NCBI RefSeq assembly: GCF_047601505.1
Contig: NZ_JASGJD010000001.1
Coordinates: forward strand, 1,922,001 to 1,986,000
Reading direction: 5' to 3'
Length of the DNA: 64,000 nucleotides
Source: Cloacibacterium sp047601505
GTDB taxonomy: Bacteria; Bacteroidota; Bacteroidia; Flavobacteriales; Weeksellaceae
This document shows positions 50,455 to 57,821 of the stretch, piece after piece (positions within the stretch are counted from its first letter, which is position 1; each line of letters begins with the position of its first letter). A program made the position numbers and the translations under genes. The notes below the pieces were generated by a model. It saw nothing but the letters and a program-made list of their open reading frames with translations, ran no database searches and was not told where the DNA came from.

Positions 50455-51111
50455 TTAAAAACTCATTTCTGGTACGTTTTCATCAATGATTAATTTTCCT
50501 GCTGTTGCTTTTTTTATGTCTTCTACTGAAATTCCCGGAGCTCTTTCAATGCAATGAAATGCACCATTTTTTACTTCGTAAACTCCTAATTCGGTTACAA
50601 TTTTTTTAATACATTTTACACCAGTTAGTGGTAATGTACAATTGTGTAAAAGTTTGCTTTCTCCTAATTTATTAACTTGTTGCATGGCTACAATTATATT
50701 TTTTGCCGAAGCCACCAAATCCATTGCTCCTCCCATTCCTTTTACCATTTTCCCTGGGATTTTCCAATTGGCAATGTCTCCATTTTCAGAAACTTCCATA
50801 GCGCCTAGAATCGTTAAATCTACTTTTTGAGCTCTAATCATTCCAAAACTTGTAGCGCCATCAAAAATGGAAGCACCTTTAAGTAAAGTTACGGTTTGTT
50901 TTCCGGCGTTAATTAAATCTGCATCTTCTTCGCCTTTGTAAGGGAAAGGTCCCATTCCCAAGATTCCGTTTTCAGATTGTAAAACTACATTAAAACCTTC
51001 TGGGATGTAATTCGCAACCAATGTAGGAATCCCGATTCCTAAATTTACATAGGTGTTATTTTGTATCTCTTTTGCAATGCGCATCGCAATTTGTTCTTTT
51101 GTAAGTCCCAT
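50455..51111 (-). CDS. scoB: 3-oxoacid (succinyl-CoA:acetoacetate) CoA-transferase subunit B
   Basis: The 218-residue catalytic subunit of the CoA transferase. L-Q-S-E-N-G-I-L-G-M-G-P carries the Glu that forms the acyl-CoA intermediate, and N-L-G-I-G-I-P-T-L-V is the conserved N-terminal loop. It activates acetoacetate using succinyl-CoA in ketone-body or amino-acid catabolism. It lies 28 nt downstream of scoA on the same strand. Confidence 0.94.
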   Translation of the reverse strand: MGLTKEQIAMRIAKEIQNNTYVNLGIGIPTLVANYIPEGFNVVLQSENGILGMGPFPYKGEEDADLINAGKQTVTLLKGASIFDGATSFGMIRAQKVDLTILGAMEVSENGDIANWKIPGKMVKGMGGAMDLVASAKNIIVAMQQVNKLGESKLLHNCTLPLTGVKCIKKIVTELGVYEVKNGAFHCIERAPGISVEDIKKATAGKLIIDENVPEMSF

Positions 51112-51139
51112 TTTTTTAATTTTTCAAATTAGCATATTT

Positions 51140-51841
51140 TCAAATTTTATCGCGAACTGTTCTTTTTTCGATGCGTTTTTCGTAGTTTTTACCTTCAAAA
51201 ATTCTGTGAACGTAAATTCCCGGTGTGTGAATTTGGTCTGGCTCCAATTCGCCAGCTTCTACCAATTCTTCCACTTCTGCAATGGTAATTTTACCAGCCA
51301 TTGCCATCATGGGATTAAAATTTCTGGCAGTAGATTTGTAGATAAGATTTCCTGCGGTGTCGCCTTTCCAAGCTTTTACAATGGCAAAATCCGAATCAAA
51401 AGCATATTCCAGAAGATAATCTTTTCCGTTAAAATTTCTAATTTCTTTTCCTTCGGCTACTTCCGTTCCTACTCCAGCTGGTGTAAAAATGGCAGGCATA
51501 CCATAACCTGTTGCCATACATCTTGTGGCAAGAGTTCCTTGCGGAATGAGCTCTACTTCTAATTCTCCAGAAAGCAATTGGCGCTCGAATTCTGCGTTTT
51601 CGCCAACGTAAGAAGAAATCATTTTTTTGATTTGTTTTTGATGGAGAAGTAATCCCAATCCGAAGTTGTCAACACCAGCATTATTGGAAATGCAAGTAAG
51701 ATTTTTAACATTCATTTTTACCAATTCAGCAATGCAATTTTCGGGAATTCCGCATAAACCAAAACCGCCAAACATAATGGTTGCGCCGTCTCTAATGTCT
51801 GCACAAGCTTCTGAAACGTTTTTTACTGTTTTGTTAATCAT
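51140..51841 (-). CDS. scoA: 3-oxoacid CoA-transferase subunit A
   Basis: The 233-residue subunit A of the two-subunit CoA transferase. F-G-G-F-G-L-C-G-I-P-E-N-C is the CoA-binding signature of the family. G-T-L-A-T-R-C-M-A-T-G-Y-G-M-P-A-I-F-T-P-A-G-V-G-T-E-V is a conserved segment near the active site. It is first gene of the scoAB operon. It marks the right end of the ordinary chromosomal backbone in this window. Confidence 0.94.
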   Translation of the reverse strand: MINKTVKNVSEACADIRDGATIMFGGFGLCGIPENCIAELVKMNVKNLTCISNNAGVDNFGLGLLLHQKQIKKMISSYVGENAEFERQLLSGELEVELIPQGTLATRCMATGYGMPAIFTPAGVGTEVAEGKEIRNFNGKDYLLEYAFDSDFAIVKAWKGDTAGNLIYKSTARNFNPMMAMAGKITIAEVEELVEAGELEPDQIHTPGIYVHRIFEGKNYEKRIEKRTVRDKI

Positions 51842-52175
51842 GAGATTTCATTTTGCCTAAAATACAAATTTTTTGGATTGACAAAGTGATTGATTGAAAA
51901 TTTTGAACAAAAGACAATTAGACTGCTTATATATATAAACTTTTTCTGAGTTTTTCGAACAGCTAAAGAGGTTGTAATTTGTGTTTTCAAAAGTATATTT
52001 TAAAAAATTGGTGTTGTGGAACAGCTACCAATGTTTTTCGCTGTTTTTCTTATGAAGTATAACATTTATCGGTTTTGTAGTATATTCCGTTGCTTTTATA
52101 CTCAATCTCTTGAGTTTTTCTATTAATTTTAATTATAAAGGATTCACGACTTACTTGGCAACTGCTAAATTTTAC
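51842..52175. other. Gene-free stretch beginning the accessory region
   Basis: AT-rich sequence with no open frame of note. The only recognisable element is GTTGTGGAACAGCTACC at 52013-52029, nearly identical to the right end of the IS1182-like remnant at 60617-60633. It may be the trace of an earlier element of that kind. Confidence 0.5.
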
Positions 52176-52341
52176 TTAATATAAATACACAAAATTATTT
52201 TCCATTTTGTAAGAACCTCCATTTTTTTCTTTCTTATCAAACCAAAAGTCATAAGTCTTAGCAATCAAAAGAGCTTCTGGTATATTATCTATAAAGCCAA
52301 TAAAATCTCTCAATTATTTTTCATTGGGGATAATAAATTTA

Positions 52342-52349
52342 TAAATTCT
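52342..52349. repeat. IS982 target-site duplication, left
   Basis: TAAATTCT directly before the left inverted repeat, repeated exactly after the right one (53356-53363). Confidence 0.85.
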
Positions 52350-53355
52350 ACCCGTTGTGCATTTTAGATAATATTGACTTTTAAATTATTGATATTTCGC
52401 TTGAAATAGACTTTATTGATGAATTGCACAACGGTTAAAGCTGTTATTTTAGCTAATATTCTGGTTTTAAATCCCTCAAAACTCTTTGCATAATTACGTC
52501 TAATCATAAATTGGTCACATAATTGCGAAAACAGTGTCTCAATTCTCTTTCTCTGTTTTTTGAACAAATAAAATTGAGGTCTGTAATCTTTCTGATTCAC
52601 TCTTTTGGGCGTTTCTAATTCTATATTTGCATAATTGAATAAATCAATTTGAATTTCAGATGACAAATATCCTTTATCCCCAAGTAATGTACAATCTGAC
52701 AATTGTTCTTTAATATCTTTTAAATAGTGAATGTCGTGAACAGAGGCTGGACTTAAATCGATACTTTGGAAAATTCCACTTATAGAACAAACCGCATGAA
52801 GTTTGTAACCATAAAAATGCATTTGTTGGGAGGCACAAAAACCTCTGTTTGGATAACAATATTAAGCATCTTTACAAATTTTTGAGGTGTGACTTCTGGA
52901 AAGTTTGCAAACTTCTACAGGCATACTATCAATGATAAAGAACTTCTCATGTTCGTTAAAACTTCTTGCCAGTTTCATTCTTATTTCATTAATCTTACTG
53001 GCTAATCTGCGTTTCCGTCGATTATATACACTTCGATCTATTTTTTGCCCAAGTGTATCGGGGATATGGCGAAAAAGATGGTTTTCACTATCAATTCCCA
53101 TAAATTCAACAGTTAGAACGAGACTAATCAATTCCAAATCTTTTAGTTTTGGCACTCGTCTTTGGTAAGATAGAAGATTTTCACTGGATATTTTTCTTAA
53201 AACTTCCAAAATTGACTCCGTCGAACCACTTCGTTAGGTTTCTTTCGTAATTTGCTTGCAAGTTGTTCATTGTAAATGTTTTGTGGTAAAAACAATTTAC
53301 TGATTTTAAATCGAATGAACAACTTTATTCTTTTTATTCATAATGCACAACGGGT
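52350..53355 (-). mobile_element. IS982-family insertion sequence, 1006 bp
   Basis: Terminal inverted repeats ACCCGTTGTGCATT (52350-52363) and its exact complement (53342-53355) bound one transposase gene. Perfect 8-bp direct repeats TAAATTCT flank it. The size and single DDE transposase fit IS982. The clean duplication implies a fairly recent insertion, although the transposase is now broken. Confidence 0.9.
52364..53270 (-). pseudogene. IS982 transposase, interrupted
   Basis: The ancestral start is at 53270 (M-N-N-L-Q-A-N-Y-E). A 28-nt stretch (53213-53240) then breaks the expected continuation into E-V-L-R-K-I-S-S-E-N and shifts the frame. After L-L-S-Y-Q-R-R-V-P-K the frame is open until an in-frame TAA at 52862 (K-I-C-K-D-A-stop). 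It then continues in the same frame (Y-C-Y-P-N-R-G-F-C-A-S-Q-Q-M-H-F-Y-G-Y-K-L-H) to 52364. DDE residues are visible in F-I-I-D-S-M-P and L-L-G-D-K-G-Y. One indel and one nonsense codon make it inactive. Confidence 0.88.
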
Positions 53356-53363
53356 TAAATTCT
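53356..53363. repeat. IS982 target-site duplication, right
   Basis: TAAATTCT, identical to 52342-52349. Confidence 0.85.
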
Positions 53364-53496
53364 ATATCTATAGAAAAGACAGTAAGGATTTTTTTATAAT
53401 CATCTCCAACTATTATTTGAGAAAATAAAAGTTTTTAAAACATCAATATAATTATAAAGATTATTTTTTGGAACGTATTTTTTATAAAATTCTGAC

Positions 53497-53673
53497 TAAC
53501 GAAAAAATATTTGCGAAGGCAGGCGAAAAGAGAACTACAAGTTCAATTTAGAGCCAAACGAAGCCGAAGTTTTTCCATGAACTAAGTTAATAAAAAATGT
53601 GATTGGAAATAAGAGGATACATGAAAATATTTAGACTTTATCTCGTCATTTAGCAAATATATAATGCTTGTTG
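53497..53673. repeat. Imperfect palindromic intergenic element, copy B
   Basis: It begins CTAACG, then AATATTTGCGAAGGC, and ends CATTTAGCAAATATATAATGC. The arms ATATTTGC and GCAAATAT pair. The interior (TTTTTCCATGAACTAAGTTA and GACTTTATCTCGTCATTT) matches copies C and D. It lies between the split pseudogene and the acyltransferase gene. Confidence 0.65.
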
Positions 53674-53811
53674 TTTTTATAGAATTATAAAAAAACTCTC
53701 CAGTATCTGTTTTCTGAGTGTACAGAAGAACTAAAGTGCTAGGATTTATATTTTAAATGAATATTTTTTTAAATTAGGGTTTTGTAATGATTTTCAAAGT
53801 CGTAAGCCTTT

Positions 53812-54855
53812 TCATTTTGTAGGTTTTCCAAAGTATTGAGGTAAATATTTGTTAAACAAATTTATAAATGGATAACATATTATCAATGAAATTAAACAAT
53901 ATAGAGTTGAATTAATGGATAAATCAAACCAAGAATTATGAGTAAAATTTATTGTTAAATTAGAGATGTCTTTGTTTAAAAAATGAAAAAAAAATCCATT
54001 TAATCCTAAAAGTATTAAAGTATTTTTACCATAAAATGATAATATTTTATTTGATGGAATAACCATTCCCAAAATAATAATGGTTATTGATCCTAAAATT
54101 GCATGAATGATAAAAGGAAAAAATTTACCATGCGAAGAGTTTACCATAGAATTAATATCATTTTTGATAAAATAATATGAAAACATAAATAGTAAGCAGG
54201 ATATTATTAATAAAAAGATTTTTAAATTTTTTTGATTGTTTAATTTTTTTAAATAATCAAAAATAACATAACCTAAATATAAAAAACCCGATGCAATAAT
54301 TCCTTCATGAATGTACCAAAAGTTTTTTCCTATTTTAGTGTAATTTTGAATTAAATTTATATTATTGGTTATAAAATATCCTGCAGATAGCAATAAAATA
54401 GATGTTATTATATTCTTATATAAATTTTCTTGTAATCCAATTATAAGAGTGAAAATTTTTGCAGAAAAAAGACAAAACAAAAACCAAGTTGTTATATTTA
54501 AAGGTGCGCTGCCTCCTATATAATATAGTGCTTTTGTTAAAATTTCTTTTAGGCTGATATCATTGTAAAAATACCAAAACGGCACAGTTAAAATTGCGAA
54601 CGAAATTATTGGAATAATAATCTGTTTAAATAGATGTTTTATTATTTTTATATCAAATTGATTTTTCTTTAAAAAGAAACCTGAAATAATAAAAAAAAGA
54701 GGCATATGAAATGAATATATTAATCTAAACTGATGTCTAGCGATGTTATACTCTTCTTGCCTTCCGAAAAATTCAATATAATGTCCATAAAATACTAAAA
54801 AAATGCCAATTGCCTTAGCATTGTCAATCCAGTTAATTCTGTTGTTTAATCTCAT
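53812..54855 (-). CDS. Acyltransferase 3 family membrane protein
   Basis: A 347-residue protein with about ten membrane helices. R-I-N-W-I-D-N-A-K-A-I-G-I-F-L-V-F-Y-G-H is the N-terminal signature with the catalytic-type His after the first helix. S-F-H-M-P-L-F-F-I-I-S-G-F-F is the second family motif. The family O-acetylates or O-succinylates surface polysaccharides and includes WecH/OpgC/OafA. It lies alone between two palindromic elements (B and C), as a single-gene cassette; its AT content is higher than the backbone, consistent with acquisition. Confidence 0.88.
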   Translation of the reverse strand: MRLNNRINWIDNAKAIGIFLVFYGHYIEFFGRQEEYNIARHQFRLIYSFHMPLFFIISGFFLKKNQFDIKIIKHLFKQIIIPIISFAILTVPFWYFYNDISLKEILTKALYYIGGSAPLNITTWFLFCLFSAKIFTLIIGLQENLYKNIITSILLLSAGYFITNNINLIQNYTKIGKNFWYIHEGIIASGFLYLGYVIFDYLKKLNNQKNLKIFLLIISCLLFMFSYYFIKNDINSMVNSSHGKFFPFIIHAILGSITIIILGMVIPSNKILSFYGKNTLILLGLNGFFFHFLNKDISNLTINFTHNSWFDLSINSTLYCLISLIICYPFINLFNKYLPQYFGKPTK

Positions 54856-54922
54856 ACGTTCTTAGCATTTAGTTTTTAATATTTTATACATTGTTAATTT
54901 GGTCAAAAATAAAAATTAAATC

Positions 54923-55093
54923 AAACGATGTATTTCGACGTTGTCAAAGTTCAATTATCAACTATAAGAAGCCTATTTTTTCCATAAGCTAAATTATGAA
55001 AAAAAATGTGGATGATAATTCACCAATTTCTAACAAAGTAGAGTAGTTTTATCTAGACTTTAGCCCCTCATTTCATAAATACACTGCGTTTGT
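54923..55093. repeat. Imperfect palindromic intergenic element, copy C
   Basis: It begins AAACGATGTATTTCGACG and ends CATAAATACACTGCGTTTGTAG, with pairing arms ATGTATTT and AAATACAC. The interior TTTTTTCCATAAGCTAAATT and GACTTTAGCCCCTCATTT match copies B and D. Confidence 0.6.
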
Positions 55094-55124
55094 AGTTTTC
55101 CCTTTCTCACAATCACTATTTCAG

Positions 55125-55229
55125 AAAAAAAAAGAGACCCACGCCGTTGTATATACTGCTAGAGTATTTAGTGAGTGTTCAATACCTCACCTTACGGGTG
55201 TACAAGCACCCTCGTTATGCTGCTTGCTG
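55125..55229 (-). ncRNA. Candidate guide RNA downstream of the Cas12f-like gene
   Basis: On the minus strand this begins directly after the TAG of the Cas12f-like frame. It contains a hairpin GGGTG-CTTGTA-CACCC and a second hairpin GAGGTATT ... AATACTC. Then come TATATACAAC, GGCGTGGGTCTC and nine T. This is the place where TnpB elements encode their guide RNA, with scaffold hairpins first and guide last. A C-A-A-C end of scaffold is also seen in Cas12f crRNAs. If so, the guide begins GGCGTGGG. The same eight bases recur in the leader of the sigma gene (minus strand, about 57311-57304). No direct evidence of transcription. Confidence 0.45.
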
Positions 55230-56323
55230 CTATCCTATAATCAATTCAATACCTGCTTTTTCAGCTTTGTATTTTATTTTGGCTTGCAATTCATAATAAC
55301 TCCAATTGCGAAGCACAAATTTCTGTTCTTTGGCAATCCCTATTTTGTCCTCCTGATTTTTAAGAATAAGAGTCGCTGCCTGTTGTTCAATACAAAAATT
55401 AATAAGTTGTTTGCTGTACAAATGAAGTCGATGATTCACATACCTACTTTCAATATTTTCTCTATTGTAAAGAGCTTTTTTTTGCGTTTTGCCCCTTTTC
55501 CAGAACGGGCAGAAGCAATACCATTTTGAATCCTTTTCAGGCTAGCCTGTAAAGCAAGTCTTCGGTAGAGAAACTCCTCCTTTGTGCCAATATTGATGCG
55601 CACATTATTCGCTTTTGCTACAATAGGATGTTCCAGAGACAAAGAAGCTTCAGCAATGATTTCGGGTTTTAAATGATGCTCCTCTTTTTCAAATTCAAAT
55701 ACAGCAAGCCAATAGATTTTCTTGTCTTTCAATTGAATCTGCGAGGTACAAAGTTTTATTTCATCTCTTAAAAGGCGTTCCATAATCAAACGCTTATCCG
55801 TAAAGTCTTTTCCCAAATACGTTTTTACAGGAATAGCAAATGCATTAAAACAAAATGCCTTCGTTTCCTCTTCATATCTCATTTTGCTGATACATTTAAC
55901 AGGAAGCGGAATAGGAATATCTTTTCTAAAGTTCCTCAAAGATTTTAAACCTCGCCAATAGTCAGATTTTTCTTTTGAAAAAACAGATTGAATCGTATTA
56001 TTCAAACTTCCCAATATATCAGTAGGGATTTCCCCTTTGAATTTATCAAACACCATTCGTGCTGTAGTATTGGTTTTTGAGCGGTTAAACATTCCCATTT
56101 CATCTTTATTGATGTCCGCCAACTTGTATTGAATGTCTTCTGTAAAATAAAAGAAATCCTTCATCATTTCCTGAACATACAAATGAGATACAATAAAATT
56201 AGCAGCTCTATAACACCTGTTCTGATAGCGATACAGTTTTTCCCACATCGCTTTTTTCTCATCACTAGAAACATCTAGGAGCAACTGAATTCTTCGGGTA
56301 AGAGTAATTGTAGATTTTTCCAT
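55230..56323 (-). CDS. Nuclease-dead Cas12f/TnpB-like protein (needs -1 frameshift)
   Basis: Read with a -1 shift at 55483-55475 this is one 364-residue protein. Residues 1-140 match the Cas12f/TnpB WED/REC region (L-R-N-F-R-K-D-I-P-I-P-L). Residues 200-364 match the RuvC part (Y-W-L-A-V-F-E-F, G-K-G-A-K-R-K-K-K-A-L, Y-V-N-H-R-L-H-L-Y-S-K-Q-L, N-W-S-Y-Y-E-L-Q-A-K-I-K-Y-K-A-E-K-A-G-I-E). At the RuvC-I Asp (P-x-I-I-G-G-I-D-V-G in Cas12f) stands Ser227 (P-E-I-I-A-E-A-S-L-S). At the RuvC-II Glu stands Lys322 (T-L-I-L-K-N-Q). The protein stops before the zinc finger and RuvC-III Asp. It should bind RNA and DNA but not cut. It starts 1 nt after the sigma gene stop (TGAAATG). Confidence 0.85.
55473..55483 (-). 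other. -1 slippery site in the Cas12f-like gene
   Basis: On the minus strand CGC is followed by eight A and GCT. The in-frame codons AAA-AAA-AAG form the A-AAA-AAG heptamer used by E. coli dnaX. Unshifted reading ends after 21 aberrant residues at 55436. Shifted reading restores family-like sequence (A-L-Y-N-R-E-N-I-E-S-R-Y-V-N-H-R). A single missing A in the sequence would look the same. Confidence 0.7.
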
Positions 56324-56324
56324 T

Positions 56325-57143
56325 TCAAAGAATTGTTTCAGTGTTGTTTTTTTTACTTTGTAGAAATTGATACGCAAATAGAAATTCCCGATGAACATCC
56401 TTTTCAGATAAATTGAGTTCTTGAGCAATCACCGAGAAAGACGATTTATGCTCAAACCTTCTTTTCAAAATCTCAAGTTGTCGACTGCTGAGTTTATTGG
56501 GTTGTTTTTCATGTTCAGAGACTTTTATTTTAGGTTGTTCAAAAGCACTTCCTTTAATAATGTCCCGAAGGTCATTGATGGCTCTGTTCACTTCATTGCT
56601 AATGTCTTTTACACTGCTTCCCATAGCTTCTGCAATAGGTTTGTACTGAAAGCCATATTCAAGACAAAGTTCTATGAGGTGTTTCCTTTTAGAATCCAAA
56701 ACATTTAAAACCTTCTTCACTTCATCTAAATTTTTCTGTTCAGATTCCTGAAGGAGGAGAAGTTCCTTGTCTTGAGCAGGGTCGTAACCAGCCAAATAAT
56801 CCTGATAGTTCTCGTAACGTTCTAAGGAGTTAATAAGGCGAGTGAATTTATTTCTTGGAGAACTGTAATAAGTGAGGCAATCTCTTTTTAAAACAAAACG
56901 TAAAAACCCCAAAATATGATTGGGTGTTTCAATAGAATCACGTTGCAACCAAAGTTTGAGAAAAACATCCTGAACAAGCGTTTCCACCACAAAATCATCC
57001 TCCACTATTTGTTTTCCTATCCAGAAAAGAAGTCTTTTGTAACGCAAATAAATATGTTCTAAAGAATTTGGGTCGCCTTTTTTCAGCAGTTCATAGAGCT
57101 GAGCATCTTTCAGTATCCGAGGCAAAGAGTCTGTTCTTTTCAT
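56325..57143 (-). CDS. Sigma-70-family (ECF-like) factor with two C-terminal HTH units
   Basis: A 272-residue sigma factor. Residues ~25-70 are region 2 (L-E-H-I-Y-L-R-Y-K-R-L-L-F ... V-Q-D-V-F-L-K-L-W), which binds core polymerase and the -10 element. Residues ~145-195 form a sigma-4-like HTH (L-D-S-K-R-K-H-L-I-E-L-C ... Y-K-P-I-A-E-A-M-G). Residues ~220-265 form a second HTH (L-S-S-R-Q-L-E-I-L-K-R-R-F ... S-V-I-A-Q-E-L-N-L-S). ECF factors usually have one. No anti-sigma gene is adjacent; instead the next gene, 1 nt away, is a nuclease-dead Cas12f-like protein. This suggests RNA-guided promoter choice. Confidence 0.88.
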   Translation of the reverse strand: MKRTDSLPRILKDAQLYELLKKGDPNSLEHIYLRYKRLLFWIGKQIVEDDFVVETLVQDVFLKLWLQRDSIETPNHILGFLRFVLKRDCLTYYSSPRNKFTRLINSLERYENYQDYLAGYDPAQDKELLLLQESEQKNLDEVKKVLNVLDSKRKHLIELCLEYGFQYKPIAEAMGSSVKDISNEVNRAINDLRDIIKGSAFEQPKIKVSEHEKQPNKLSSRQLEILKRRFEHKSSFSVIAQELNLSEKDVHREFLFAYQFLQSKKNNTETIL

Positions 57144-57409
57144 AAGCAGTGTGTTTTAGCTGGAAGAAACTGCTTCGATCTTTAAGATGAATTCTTTTGT
57201 ACCATTCAACACACATACTCACTGCATTTTGCCCAATAGAAAAGGCGTGGAACTCAACTTATTGACTAGAGGTACTGGTATACCCGTGTACGATAAGTGA
57301 GCCCACGCCGCGGTCGTGAGCACATTTACTTATCTTCTCGTACACATAAAATTACCAGTTTTCTAGTCGAGAATCTAAGCAATAGCTTCTATATTTCTTT
57401 GAACTATTG
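57144..57409 (-). ncRNA. Structured ~260-nt leader (or RNA) upstream of the sigma gene
   Basis: Reading the minus strand: hairpin CAATAG ... CTATTG; then a long interrupted hairpin whose arms (57368-57328 and 57298-57264) pair in four blocks, GACTAGA/TCTAGTC, ACTGGTA/TACCAGT, GTGTACG/CGTACAC and GATAAGT/ACTTATC, around a GC-rich loop. An alternative stem pairs GGCGTGGGCTCACTTAT (57309-57293) with AATAAGTTGAG and CCACGCC (57263-57244), excluding the first. A last hairpin, AAGCAGT ... ACTGCTT, ends next to the ATG. Mutually exclusive stems suggest a regulatory leader, or a guide-RNA scaffold. No coding frame. Confidence 0.55.
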
Positions 57410-57441
57410 CAAAATTACATATACATTGTAATTTTTACAAA
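57410..57441 (-). promoter_or_regulatory. Promoter of the sigma / Cas12f-like operon
   Basis: On the minus strand, TTTG (57441-57438), a 20-nt spacer and TAATTTTG (57417-57410) match the Bacteroidota primary promoter (-33 and TAnnTTTG). Transcription would start near 57403 and include the structured leader. Confidence 0.6.
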
Positions 57442-57458
57442 TATAAACAAAATAATTT

Positions 57459-57486
57459 AATTACGGTCGTTCGACCGTAATTTTTT
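57459..57486. repeat. Perfect palindrome between the sigma operon and the HTH gene
   Basis: AATTACGGTCG, TT and its exact complement (57459-57482), followed by TTTT. It could be a terminator for plus-strand RNA, or an operator for the divergent HTH gene. TTGTAATTTTTACAA just upstream (57426-57440) is a second small palindrome next to the -33 region. Confidence 0.7.
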
Positions 57487-57511
57487 ATTCATAAAGCATT
57501 TCTTTTGTTAT

Positions 57512-57745
57512 ATGATTGACATAAACGAGAAAATCTGTACTTATATAACTAAAAACTGGTTAATTCCATGGCTTAAAGAAAATAAGTCACAGAACTCATT
57601 TGCTAAAAATCATGATATTGAAGAAAGTACTGTAAGAAAGATTAAAAGTGATACTACTTATAGAATTCCAGTTGAAACTCTTTATAAAATCTGTAAGGCA
57701 AGAAAAATTACTCTTGAACAGTTTTTTAAACTTATAAATGAATAA
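57512..57745 (+). CDS. Small HTH (XRE-like) DNA-binding protein
   Basis: A 77-residue protein. Residues ~20-70 form a helix-turn-helix of XRE/Cro type (N-S-F-A-K-N-H-D-I-E-E-S-T-V-R-K-I-K, then I-P-V-E-T-L-Y-K-I-C-K-A-R-K-I-T-L-E-Q-F-F). The N-terminal W-L-I-P-W-L is unusual. Such small regulators often autorepress; the perfect palindrome at 57459-57482, 29 nt before the ATG, is a plausible operator. It is divergent from the sigma/Cas12f-like operon and might regulate it. Confidence 0.8.
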   Translation: MIDINEKICTYITKNWLIPWLKENKSQNSFAKNHDIEESTVRKIKSDTTYRIPVETLYKICKARKITLEQFFKLINE

Positions 57746-57821
57746 AACACCGACGAAAATTGGTTTTTTATTCATTTATTTTTCTCTTGTTTTTTGACAT
57801 AGAATATGTTAGCTGTAGTTT

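Larger units (their letters stand above)
52176..53475 (-). pseudogene. Decayed gene split by IS982
   Basis: On the minus strand, coding-like sequence lies on both sides of the IS982 element. Upstream (53475-53356) one frame reads I-V-G-D-D-Y-K-K-I-L-T-V-F-S-I-D-I-E-F. Downstream (52349-52176) another reads R-D-F-I-G-F-I-D-N-I-P-E-A-L-L-I-A-K-T-Y-D-F-W-F, ending in TAA at 52176. The two parts are in different frames and each has nonsense codons. The gene was therefore probably decaying in addition to being split. Family unknown. Confidence 0.5.
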
